A DNA stretch of 64,000 nucleotides, taken from NCBI GenBank assembly GCA_947095585.1, contig OX352762.1:9651969-9715968 (forward strand). Direction: 5' to 3'. Both the position numbers and the translations under genes were made by a program. Of the stretch, positions 45,783 through 56,699 are shown piece after piece (within the stretch, counting starts at the first letter, position 1; the number at the start of each line of letters is the position of its first letter). A model generated the notes under the pieces. It had not been told where the DNA came from, did no database searches, and saw only the letters and a program-made list of their open reading frames with translations. This DNA is from Nephrocerus scutellatus (Eukaryota; Arthropoda; Insecta; Diptera; Pipunculidae).

Positions 45783-47757
45783 TCAGTGGCGTGCTATACA
45801 GTCAGCTATAACCACCGCGGCGCAAAGTACCATCGGAAGAAGACCCCCGAGGTCCCGCAATGATTGGTTCGATGATCAATGCCGAAGGGTCGTCGAAAAT
45901 AAACGGAAGCTTCGTGAAAAATGGTTGGCTCGCAACACTAGAAGCACTCTAGCAGAATATCTCCGTGCTAGGAAAGCCACGACTAAATACCTTCGACAAA
46001 AAAAGCGCGATCATATGAGATCATGCATCGAAAACATCAGCTTCCAAGCGGAAATAGGAAACTCAAGGGACTGTTTTGCTAGCGCCAGAAATCTAACTAA
46101 GGACTTCCACCCAAGAAGTACAGCCATCAAAGACGGGAATGAAGAGCTGAGAATAAACGTGGCTGATGTGCTCTTAGTATGGCAAACCTACTTTCAAAAT
46201 CTGCTAAATCGGAATGACGAAGTGACCCCCATTAGAGCAATAGCTCCTCCAGGTGAAGCGGTCTTCGTCGAATATCCCACAGTAGAGGAAGTAGATGCAG
46301 CTATTAGTAGATTAAAAAATGGAAAGGCACCCGATCTAGACGGAATCCCCGCAGAATTGATTAAGCTCGGAGGTGCTACTCTTGCTACAAATATATACGA
46401 TCTTTGCGTCTCTATCTGGGACCAAGAAGAGCTGCCGGAGAATTGGAAGACCGCACTTAAATGTCCGCTGCACAAAAAAGGAGACCGTCTTAATTGTGGA
46501 AACTATCGTGGTATCGCTCTATTGAACACTGCTTACAAAGTGTTGGCTAATATTGTACTTGCCAGACTCATCCCTTTCGCCGAAAACATCATTGGCGACT
46601 ACCAATGTGGTTTTCGTCCCAACCGATCGACCACTGACCAATGTTTTACCATGAGGATGATCTTGGAAAAATGTTGGGAGTACAACATAAACATACATCA
46701 ACTGTATATAGACTTCAGACAGGCATATGACAGTATAAACCGCGAAAACCTATGGGCCGCACTCATATGTCTAGGAATTCCAGAGAAACTCGTTTCTCTG
46801 TGTAAATTAACAACCTCTGGGTCTGTATGTAGAATCGTAATCGAGGGAGCTGTGTCAGACTCCCTTGAAATAACATCTGGTGTTCGTCAGGGAGATGCAC
46901 TCGCGCCTGTGCTGTTCAATTTGGCGCTTGAGTACGTAGTCAGAAAAAGTAACATTGAAACTTCGCGCTGTATACTTAATAAATCAGACCAAATTCTTGG
47001 ATATGCAGATGATATCGTGCTTCTTGGCTGGCCGAAGACCTAGCGATATTAAGGACAGTTTCATACAGCTCGAACGCTGCACAAGAAGACTTGGTTTGGA
47101 GGTGAACAGCAACAAAACAAAATTTCTATCAACATCTCCATGGTAAGTCTCGGAATTGGCGACCATAACTTTGATAGCGTCGAAAACTTCAAATACCTCG
47201 GGTCAGTTATAACATCGTCGAATGATATGCAGGCAGAGACAAAAGCCCGAATCGCTGCCGGACAACGAGTTTTCTATGCCCAATCAAAATTATTGCGATC
47301 TAAACATCTGTCGCAGTCGTGCAAGCTCGCACTTTATAAAGCACTCATAAGACCTGTGCTGGCTTTCGGAAGCGAGAGCTGGACCATGACCTCTAGCGAT
47401 TGTAGATTGTTATCTACCTTCGAAAGGAAAATCATTCGCTCAATCTTTGGTCCAATTAAAGTCGCGGACAACGAATATCGGATTCGTATGAACCACGAGA
47501 TAAGGCAGATTCTTGAAGGCTGCGATATTATCGGATTCATCAAATCCAATCGAGTTAGATGGCTCGGCCACGTTATACGGTCTCCACAACAACGAATGAC
47601 CAATAAAGTGTTCCATCAACAACCAGCCGGTGTGCGTCGTAGAGGAAGACCCCGACTGGGCTGGCGTGACGACGTCGAACAAGATCTACATGCACTAGGA
47701 TGTCGAAACTGGAGTGCGGGCGGCAAAATCCCTTCATGGGATGTGAAAGCCAGAGAG
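45783..47757 (+). pseudogene. RTE reverse transcriptase, nearly intact, 5' truncated
   Basis: Codes for about 650 residues of an RNA-directed DNA polymerase that would copy element RNA at a nicked chromosomal target. The open frame starts in repeat DNA; element coding begins at QWRAIQSAITTAAQSTIGRR. The linker reads WFDDQCRRVVENKRKLREKW. RT motifs follow in order: RLKNGKAPDLDGIPAELIKL, LPENWKTALKCPLHKKGD, NYRGIALLNTAYKVLANIVL, YQCGFRPNRSTTDQCFTMR, LYIDFRQAYDSINRENLW, SGVRQGDALAPVLFNLALEY and LGYADDIVLLG. The frame shifts near 47030 and shifts back near 47140 (LERCTRRLGLEVNSNKTKFL lies between). It then continues FKYLGSVITSSNDMQAETKA, LIRPVLAFGSESWTM and VRWLGHVIRSPQQRM to a Trp-Arg-Asp-Asp-Val-Glu stretch. 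All catalytic Asp residues are present. It lacks the endonuclease, so it cannot move by itself. Confidence 0.85.
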
Positions 47758-47778
47758 AGAGGAGAGAGAGAGAGAGGT
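45783..47778 (+). mobile_element. RTE-clade retrotransposon inserted in a CGCG unit, best-preserved element here
   Basis: The left flank is the repeat word CACAAAATTTCAGCT and the right flank GGTCGTGTGGAAG; in undisturbed units these are joined through CTCTA. The element is 5' truncated (no endonuclease) and ends in a (GA)n-rich stretch at 47749-47778. It holds one long RT-coding region. No clear target duplication is visible. Confidence 0.8.
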
Positions 47779-47869
47779 CGTGTGGAAGTAAAAAGTACCT
47801 CAAATTGGTCAAAAATACAGACTAAAAGGGGTCAAGTTAAATAAAAGCTTTAAGAAAATGGGGCGTTCT

Positions 47870-50070
47870 TAATAAAAAACCCATTATAAGTATCAACGCT
47901 TGTAGGGAGCTATGTTTCTTTTATTGACGACCATATCGCCTGTTAAGGCTAGACAACAAAAAGCAGCAAGTAGTGATCTCGATTTACTTCACCACGGTAG
48001 AAATAGTCGCTGCTATTTCATTGAAACTTCCGAATGGTTTGCTACTCGCTTACCAAAAGTTTTCTCAAAAATTTGTTAGGAAATCACAAGAAAGGGGGAA
48101 TTTCGACTTCAAATTTTGCAACTGCCCCGAAACATCAAGTTAATGGGCTTGGCTGTTCAATAAGAGCGGAGGAGATATGCATTTTACTACACTGGGTCAC
48201 TGGTACATGCGTACAAATTTTGTCGCTGTGGTGTATGTGCTTTTTGAATGGCATGTTTTGAGCCGTTTTTTTGTAACTTTGCGAAACTCGGTTCCGATTA
48301 TTCGCAATCCATACATTTATCACAGCCGCTACATGAACCAAATTAAAAAAATTTTATTTGTTTTTCGATAGCACACAACAATAACTACACTCACTTGTGT
48401 GATGCCGAGTGAAACAGCAAGAAAGTCAATCCGATATTTTACAATGGAAGGCAACAATGTGCCACAAAGTATACAAATGTTTGCCTCGAATGGGGTAGGA
48501 GGAGAAAATTGTTCGCGTCATCCCCTCCCCTTCACATTTCGACACATTGAAAATTGAAATCTGACGATGGATGCCAATCTGCCCAATCTGGTCGATTGGC
48601 CAGTGCACCCAGGTTACCCATTCTGCCAAATCCACCACCATGCACCCAGCCAAAAAAAATGGTCTACTCAAAGGTTCATCCATTCTCCATTCATTGCACT
48701 CGCAATGATTACTTCGGTGAAATAAAAATTCATCATCGTTCCAAACTGCAGGACTTCTGGTAGGTATTGTGCCGGGAAAGTATGAATTTTGTGAATAATT
48801 CACAAAATTTTATTTTTTTGCTCTTGTTGCGGAGCGGTTTTCAATTTGTTGTTCGATTTGCTTTTGTCGGACGGACGACTTGCCATACTCTTGTAGAGTA
48901 GTAGAGTGTGCGGTGAATTTCCTTGAAGAGATATTGCCCGTATCCGGTCAGTTGTTCTGCAGTTCGTTTGTTGTCTGCATGTCTGGAACTGCCAGTTTTG
49001 TCGATAGTGCACGTGTGTGTGTGTGTGTGTGTGCCAACAATGAATAGAATATCAATCAGGAAACTTTTATCATTACCACTGCAGTGTGTAATATTTTCCG
49101 GTTGCTCTGGGAAAGTTCTCTTTATTTATTTTATATTCTGTTCTTTGTTATTGTTATCGATATGAAGTTATAGCTTTTTCCCATATTTACATACATACGA
49201 GTACCAACATACATGTTTTGTTTGTGTATTTGTGGTAGAAAGGCATGCAAAGCGATTGATTATGGATCCAAATTCTAATGTATGCTACTGTTTTCCTCGC
49301 CCCAATGACGACATGTAGGTATATAGTCAATCTTAGCGGGAAAAAGGTCGAATTTGGGGATCCGATTGATTCAAATACGAGGGACTTAACAAATGTTTAA
49401 AATAAAATATATTACCTGAACTTGTATATCTCTTTTTGGCATGACTCTTATAGCGACGGGAATCAAATGCGACCTTTTGTCTGCAATAGAGACGCCAAAT
49501 ATCGATAAGTAGAATTAGAGTATTAAGTCGCAACTAATATTCCTGCAATTAGGGAGTCTTTCCACCAAGCCGCTCCCCCCAGATGATGTGACGGCAGCAG
49601 AAAAATTCCCCAGATGTAGTCAACGGTGGCGTCATTAGTTCCAGCTTGGCAAACACCTTATTTGGGCTATTTGGACTTTTTCACAGCTCCAGACCGTCGT
49701 AGGAGCTTCCCCTCTAGGCTTGGGATTGCGCGTTAGGTTATGAGCGCTCAACTGCGAAAAAAAATTCTTGTCACATTCGAACTAACAGCCTCGGATGTGA
49801 ACGGTTTCGTTCATAACAACCCTGTAAAAAGAAACAAGAATAACGATTTCTGGATTTTCAAATTGTAATGATGAAATCCACCGGGGATCGTCGTCTCAGT
49901 CAAAATCCATGGTCTGAATTTCGTTCTGCGTTTTCGTCATAAAGATTCGTTATTCGTCTGGTTGATCAGGAATCATCTTAAATATCGGGCATTGATATTC
50001 ACCCGATATTTCATTTCTCCAGGAAGGTGTTGGTAATAGGAGGGGATCTGCTACTAACCCACGACTGAGT
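47870..50070. other. No gene recognised; (TG)n at 49013-49033
   Basis: About 2.2 kb, mostly single-copy in appearance. Opposed frames at 48034-48371 and 48426-48803 have no known domain. The sequence 48540-48900 is more GC-balanced and repeat free. Confidence 0.4.
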
Positions 50071-50079
50071 GCATGGTTA

Positions 50080-51955
50080 AGGATAGTCGTGGTAGGGGGT
50101 TTTGGATTTGCTTGCGCCGAAAGGAGGACCTCTGTCTATTCACAACCAACGAGATATGTAAATGTAGACGACTCACTTGGTGAACTGATTAATATCCTAC
50201 TTACAAGTCGGATCATTAATTCAAAACTAAGTGCGGCGTCTGCCAATAGATCTGTCTGCATAGGAACGCCGCGAAAGGTGTAGTTCTATCACCCCCTTCT
50301 TTGGAATTTAGGGGTGAACGAGCTACTGATATGCCCAAAGAGGGAGGTCTGCAGAGTGCTCGCATATGCAGATGACGCTGCTATTGCCGCTTCAGGAAAA
50401 CATCTCAATGCCTTGAATGAACTCTTACAGAATGCTCTTAACAAGCCAACTAAATGGGTGAAAACAGAACTTGTCCTCTTCACTAGAATATATAAAATTT
50501 TGTTGACCCAATCTCTACAAGGGGCACAAGCTTACCCTTCTCTAAATATCTGGGTCTCATTCTGGACAGAAAGCTAAGCAGGAAACCTAATATACAGGAA
50601 AGAGTTCGTAAAGCCACAGTGGCGCTCGTCTCCTTTAAAAAAGCCATAAGTGGCAAATGGGGCCTTCAACCCCATATCATTCATTGGCTTTATATTTCGG
50701 TAATAAGACCTACACTTCTACACGGTGTGGTGGTCTGGTGGACTGCCTTAGACAAAGCAAAAAAATTGCGACAAACTAAGCAAAGTCCAAAGATTGGCTT
50801 GTCTATGTATGTGCGGAACTCTTCGCACCACCTCTGCGCTGCACTAGACATACTGTTCAACCTAACACCACTCGACATCTTCAGCAGACAAGTTGCTGCT
50901 AGCGGGGCTATTCGCCTCAACACTCCCAGTGGATATGAAATGAATTTGGATAATCCTCTATTCTAAATTCATTCACTAATCCGCAACTGCATTTCAACAA
51001 CAACTTCCAGATCACAATCCCCTCCAGATCACTCTGGGAAGATGGTGCCATATCGGAAGACGAATCTATCAAAGAAAAAAAAACTAATGATGGTATAGGC
51101 AGAGGTGTTTCCTCAAAAAGACTAAATATAAGTCTCTCTTTCCGTCGTAGTAATCACTGCAGTATTTTTCAAGCAGAAATAATGGCAATCAAAGAAGTCC
51201 TGTCTTGGCTGAAGAGAAACGTTATATCCAATAAGGATATCCGCATCTTCTCGGATAGTCAAGCAGCTTTGAGATTGCTAGAATCAGTCTCTACGAACTC
51301 TTTTGTAGCCCTAGACTGCCGATCGTCTTTGAGGGTGATGGCGGAGCAGTTCAACATTCACCTGTATTGGGTGCCGGGTATAGAGTAACTGACGAGCAGA
51401 TGAACTCCCCAGAAATGGTACTATGCTGCCCCTTCTATCTGAAAATGGTTCCCTAGGCATACCAATTGCTACATGCAAACTAATGTTAAAATGATGCTAC
51501 TGACAAAACCAACCTTAGATGGACAAATGGTATAACATGTGTAGCAAAAGCTGGATCCGAAATGCTCAAAGTGTTTGATCTCTCTAAACTGAGTGCACAT
51601 AAGCGCTACGATAGGTGTAGGCACTGTCTCATTGGAAAGCATGCAGCAAGGCTTGGTGTATTTTCTAATGACTTCTGCAGAAGCTGCATGGACGAGGAAT
51701 AGGAAGAGAGCGTTCTTCTTCTTCTTCTCTGCACATGTACAGCTCTTTCTCTAAAGCGTAAGCTCCATTTGAGGACTTCTTTTACAACGACCTTAACGAT
51801 TTGTCAAGCACTGATCTGATCAGTCTTCTACGCTTCATTCGAAGCTCTTACCAGTTCAATGAGTAGAAGTTCTCTCGATCCATGTGGCATCACAATGGAC
51901 AATCTATTGGTTCAAATGGGTCGGCTTCCTGCCGACAGCCACCGCAACCTAACTT
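50080..51955 (+). mobile_element. I-group non-LTR retrotransposon, RT to 3' end
   Basis: The same family as the copy at 13735-15680. The plus strand reads YVNVDDSLGELINILLTSRI, PLLWNLGVNELLICPKR and CRVLAYADDAAIAASGKHLN with YADD intact. It goes on with ALNELLQNALNKPTKWVKTE, LVLFTRIY, ATVALVSFKKAISGKWGLQP, HIIHWLYISVIRPTLLHGVV and LFNLTPLDIFSRQVAASGAI. RNase H has lost its FTDGSK start (replaced by a Lys-rich stretch near 51070). It keeps FQAEIMAIKEVLSWLKR (Glu) and IRIFSDSQAALRLLE (Asp), then breaks after LYWVPGIE. The C-terminal FCRSCMDEE knuckle is at about 51680. It ends in CAACCTAACTTAGCCTA at 51945. Stops at 50283 and elsewhere disable it. Confidence 0.85.
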
Positions 51956-51969
51956 AGCCTATGTGAAAC

Positions 51970-53240
51970 CACATGCGTGACTAACTGTTGTATTGGACGC
52001 AAGTTACATTAGAATTAGGGTTACCAAGCACACTCAAGAAATCAAAGAAAGCTGTAAATTTGTGTTGAATTTATTTTGCTATTAGCTTTTCTACTGTTTT
52101 GCCCTCAAACTTTCTGTATGCTATCTCTACACGAGTAGTGTTTGGGCATCCTTTTCCAACTTGATCCCTGCGATTGCCAACAAACTGCTAGTTTTTTCTG
52201 CTCAGGGCGATGGACAGTTTTTGATCATTTTTGAATCTCTCAATGGGAAAAATAAAATCACAAATACCCAGTAACTAATTAAGAATGAGTATCTGAACAG
52301 TTCATATTTATATTTCAGATCGTGATATCTGACATTGCTTTGTTATGCATTTTAATTCAAACTTTCTTTGAGCAGCCAATTAGAGCGCACCTCTCACGTA
52401 CTCATGCGGCAATTGATTCGTTGAAAAATGGCCAATAATGACCAAACATAAAATCTGGCACGTATTGTCTTCATTATTGTCCTCATCCTCATGTGGAAAT
52501 GACTAAATGTCCTCTTAATTTGTCAAATTCGTTTTGTCCTGCAGAGATTCCATTGGACCAGAGGTTCTATGTTCTATCTGTGCCGAACGTGAACTAACTA
52601 TCCATCATGACGTCATCATTCATTTATCACTGACATGCAGAGGTGTCAATTTAAGTTTTCAAATGTTCACTACGTGCGGTCCTTTGAAGAGCAGTAGCTT
52701 TATAAATATAAAAAACAAAAACAAAATTTAATTCCTGGTCATAAAAAATATCAAACTCGACAACGATGTGATATTATGCGCAACGGCCTCATCCTCTGCT
52801 TATGCGAAAGTTTCATATAAATGATGGTCTATCTGCACGGTAAGACATTCTGGAACTGGGATGATCTCGAGATGAATTTAAATATATGAATAATGTTTTA
52901 GCTTTTCACTTTTATAAATTGAATCCACCACTGCAGCTGGTAGAGGTGCTGATGCTGTTGATGATAACTTACTGAGACTTGTCCAATTTTTGTGGTGCAT
53001 TGTTTTTGACAACTTACTCATACAAATACAACCTAACAGCCTGCAATGCAGTTATTTCTACGTGCTTTTAATGTTTGATCTGAGGACTGAAATGTACAAG
53101 AGTACAGGAAAAAAACCTAATATCCTTTAAAAGTCACAAGCATTATATTAATCGATGTTACAGTGGATTTAATGATAGTTGTATTTCGTTTTTTAAGAAA
53201 GTTTAGAAGAATTCCTGACTACTTAACATTTGTTATATTG
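51970..53240. other. No gene recognised
   Basis: AT-rich sequence; 52370-52640 appears repeat free and could be host noncoding DNA. The 65-codon frame at 52534-52731 has no recognised domain. Confidence 0.4.
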
Positions 53241-53245
53241 CTACT

Positions 53246-54117
53246 TAATTTGGAGCAATAAAAATAAAGATATCATGAGATATCGAACAGAGCTTGAAGT
53301 GTTCCGATGTATATGATATCCTCCCTAATTATACAAAACAGAATATAGGCATATACAATAATTGATCAAATTTCTCCCTTAACATATACTTGAAATATAT
53401 ATGGTTTTTGGTGCAGTGGAAGCAGATGTATAGTCATAGTGCAAAACTAGCCGAACAGTCCTTTTGTTCAATACTCTAATTAGCAGTGATTTTCTGACTA
53501 ATTTTCAATTGAATTGCAGCGTCTGTTTGCACCATGTGCACTATTTCTCTAAGCAGTAAAGGGATCGCGAGAAAGCCGTAATTGGGCATATCTAAGAGGT
53601 CTCCCTTCTATCAAAGAATGAACTCCAGAAAGCAACCCGTTCATGAAAACATCGAAAATACCACCAAGAGAAGAAGAAACTGTTACTGGACATACGTCCT
53701 TAATTTGGAGCAATATAAATGGAAATATCATGAGATATCGAAAAGTGCTTAAAGTATTCAGATGTATAGGATATCGTCCCTTACTATACAAAACAAGATA
53801 TAGGCATATACAATAATTGATCAAATTTCTCACTTAACATATACTCGTAATATATGTGGTTTTTGGTGCAGTGGAAGCAGATGTATAGTCATAGTGCAAA
53901 ACTTTGGTTCAATATTCTAATTGGCAGTGATTTCCTGAATAATTTTCCATGGAATTGCAGTGCCATATGCACTTTTTCACTAAGTAGTAAATGGATCGCG
54001 ACAAAGCCGTAATTGGGCAAGTCTAAGAGGTCTCCCTGCTATCAAGGAATGAACTCAAGAAAGCACTCACACTCAGAAATACCACCAAGAAGAAGACTTT
54101 GTTACTAGACATACGTA
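53246..54117 (+). repeat. 455-bp unit duplicated in tandem
   Basis: TAATTTGGAGCAATA starts at 53246 and again at 53701. The copies stay collinear through GGCATATACAATAATTGATC, GGTTTTTGGTGCAGTGGAAG, AAAGCCGTAATTGGGCA and GACATACGT. Substitutions and small indels are spread along the length, so this duplication is older than the 143-bp one at 32.3 kb. The second copy lacks about 40 bases. No coding content is recognised. Confidence 0.85.
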
Positions 54118-54199
54118 AAACTCGTTCCTGTCAGCCAAAGTGTTTGCCCACTAGCGTATAATTGCCCCTGACTTGTACATATCGGGAATAATAAAGGCT

Positions 54200-54830
54200 T
54201 TCTTCCCTCCTACCGACCGTTATGCACGCTCAGGACAGAGCCAAGCGTGTTTGAAAATCTTACTATGTCAAAACTCCGTGGGCATATTATTAAAAAAAAT
54301 CTTAAAGCCTGTCATTTATCCTTCCAATTTAGATTGTGATTAATCAAATCTTCAAGGTGTTTGTAATTTTTTACGCATTCAAGTCTAAAGCAGTTGTTTG
54401 GTACAACTATTTCTGAAGGAAAAGTTATTTTTGCCGCAAGAATGCAACTGTCTAATAAAGAATTGCCAATTGTATTAAAAGATATTTCTTTAGTCTTACC
54501 ACTGATCACTAATTTATGAAATGAAAACAATTGTCTTATTGTCTATAGATCCACATGAATTTCAGCAACGCACATAAAAATCGATGAATATTGGTAGACC
54601 AAAACCATGTCATCAGCATATATTAATTTTAAATTTTAAATTCATGAAAGAATAAAAGAGGACCAAGAGCAGAGCCTTGAGGTACACCGTTTTTTTTTGC
54701 GCCAAGTGCACTGCTGAATTTTTCATCGATCTTAGCAAACCTCTTTTCTATCTTTTAGGTAGGTACGAAACCATTCATAAACTGTGTTCCTTAAACCTTG
54801 TAACGAGGTTTTCCCCAGCCTCATCCTCAG
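54200..54830 (-). mobile_element. Jockey/CR1-like RT fragment
   Basis: The minus strand reads RNTVYEWFRTYLK-like sequence near 54790, then GVPQGSALGPLLF near 54690-54650. A corrupted YADD region follows near 54620 (YMLMTWF in the shifted frame). Then come FNTIGNSLLDSCILAAK, RLECVKNYKHLEDLINH and NLNWKDK at 54330-54310. The last part corresponds to the KYLGVxxDxxLxWxxH motif, with YLG changed to HLE. Frameshifts are frequent. No RNase H or 3' tail is identified. Confidence 0.65.
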
Positions 54831-55038
54831 TGTGACCAGGCTTTTTTTTTATAGGGTCGTTACAATAAAAGAATATTTTTAGTTTAGGAACTCTGAATTC
54901 AAATCTTATTCTTCCTTAAAAGAAATGGTTATTATAAGGGTAACAATGGTAACAAGGTTTTAAGCAAAAGTAGTACATCCTGTGATTCGATGTCTGGGCT
55001 CTGCGTAATTGTAGTAATCGTCTGAACAGTGCAAAGAG

Positions 55039-55290
55039 TTCTACGCTTGATTCACTGTAACAGAAGAGCCGATGTGTCCCAGTGTTCTGAGCAGAGAAAA
55101 GTATTCTACGCTTGATTTACTGTAACAGAAGAGTCGGTGTTTATAAGCATTAAGTAGTGAAGAGGATTCTACGCTTGATTCACTGTCAGAGGAGTTTGTG
55201 TGTCCAAGAGAGTATTCTGACCAGTGAAAAGGATTCTACGCTTGATTCATTGTCAGATGATCTGTAAAAGAGAGTATTCTGACCAGTGAC
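55039..55290 (+). repeat. Minisatellite, ~65-bp unit, four copies and a partial fifth
   Basis: TTCTACGCTTGATTCACTG recurs at 55039, 55104, 55167 and 55234. Between the copies, CAGAAGAG and TGTCCAAGAGAGTATTCTG-like words are shared. The last unit is partial and ends near 55290. Confidence 0.85.
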
Positions 55291-55839
55291 CTCTGGTCAT
55301 TGAACTCTTCAGTTTCTTTATAGATTAAGTGATCGCCATATCGTGTGTCCTTGTTGTTGTTTATCTTTGCGATCGTCGGCTGTTGTGTGTGTGTGTTTCC
55401 TTTAGTAGAGAGTCCGCCTACGCTTCTTGGCTCCCAAATGTATGCCAACTCGTGTCGGCAGGCACACGTCAATACCTTTTTTGAAAAGAGGCAAGACCTC
55501 GGTACATTTAAGCGACTGAGAAACCGAAGGGTCGTTTTAATGCTAATGCTAAGACTGAAGATATAGCACAATGCACCAACCACATACCAGGCAATTTTTT
55601 TTCAAGTGAAAAATTGAAATCCCAACTTTAGTGCAAGAAGTTTTATTATTTGAGGACATTATAAGTTTATAAAGTCCTAGAGATATTATTGGGTAAAGAT
55701 TGGTATGTATGTTTGCTAAAAAATGCACATTAGTGCGGAGTATTACAGACAAAACCTAGACGCACCCTAGAAGTAATGTTGCACCTGACTCCTGTAAATA
55801 TATTCGCCAGATTATCAGCAACACGTCAACACCTGTATT
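55291..55839. other. No gene recognised
   Basis: Frames on both strands at 55236-55752 overlap each other and have no known domain; a short (GT)n lies at 55385-55397. Confidence 0.4.
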
Positions 55840-56690
55840 GAAATGCGCCACTCGACGATTAGCAACTCGCTAAAGGCAGATTTGGCGAACTTAGACTACA
55901 CACTACCAGTGTTTTGGTCAAACAAGGGTTTTCGCTCATACTTCCCCTCCAGAAAGCAATGGACAGTCAGGCGGCAATCAATACGCTGGATTCAGTCTCA
56001 ATGACGTTAGGGGTAGCGATAAGCTGCCACACATATTTCAAGGAGATGAGCGAGTATTTTAACGTCACCTAGATATCGTTGGTAGCTTCATGGCAGACGA
56101 ACTGCTATTTCTAGCACAAAGCTTCAACTGCTACCGGAAAGGGCAGGTATAGAGAGACCTCTATCATTGGTTAAGTTTTTTGTTTTTTGTAAAAAGGGGG
56201 ACACACATTAACAAGCGCGAGGTAGGCACATATCGCCACATGTATTATAGCAAAACAAGTTTAAGCTGGACTTGAATCGCTCTAGAGCACTGATATCCCT
56301 ACAAAGAAGGTAAATGAAAATGACTATAGGTATTTTAATAGGTCTGTCTCTGTCTCTTTGTCTCTTTGGAGTACTTGCTAGAAAGATGGGCCTCGAGTTT
56401 AATGATTCGGCTGCTTTTACGCCGAATAGGAAAAACAGTATCCCACTTCCTGTGTACATGTCCGGCTCTTGCAAGCAGAAGACTGCAAATTTTAGGATAT
56501 TACATAGTTAACAGCTTATCGAACGTCAAATACTGTAAAGTGGAAGACGTCGTTAATTCATAAAAACACCAAAATAACTTTGTGATAAAAGTGGAAGGGC
56601 ATTGAATCTGTGGTACCATAATGGACGTAACCGGTCAAAGTGTTCAATAGCGGTCACCAAACCTAACCTAACCTAGACTGCTGGCAAGTT
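55840..56690 (+). mobile_element. I-group non-LTR retrotransposon, RNase H end and C-terminus
   Basis: The plus strand reads MDSQAAINTLDSVSMTLGVA, HTYFKEMSEYFNVT and MADELLFLAQ, which is the latter half of RNase H. After a frameshift it reads KTVSHFLCTCPALASRRLQI, the C-terminal Cys/His segment. It ends in AAACCTAACCTAACCTAG at 56655-56672, the same kind of end as in the other I-group copies. The RT and first part of RNase H are absent. It differs enough from the three longer copies to be a separate subfamily. Confidence 0.75.
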
Positions 56691-56699
56691 CCCTGGAAA

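Larger units (their letters stand above)
44627..47868 (+). mobile_element. CGCG element, large copy with two nested RTE insertions
   Basis: It starts with TGTAAAAAAACTTCGTTTTC, the counterpart of the 5' end at 19127, and stops with GTCAAGTTAAATAAAAG, the counterpart of the 3' end at 19792. Inside are at least six units with TCACAAAATTTCAGC, CTCTAGGTCGTG, GGTTAAAAAGGACCT and CACACGCGCCACACGCGACA. The phrase AAAATATCTGTTTTGGATGTCGGGG recurs in part at 44692 and 45362, hinting at a higher-order period. Two RTE pieces sit inside, at 45105-45211 and 45783-47778. Taken out, they leave about 1.1 kb. It has no ORF of its own. Confidence 0.7.
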
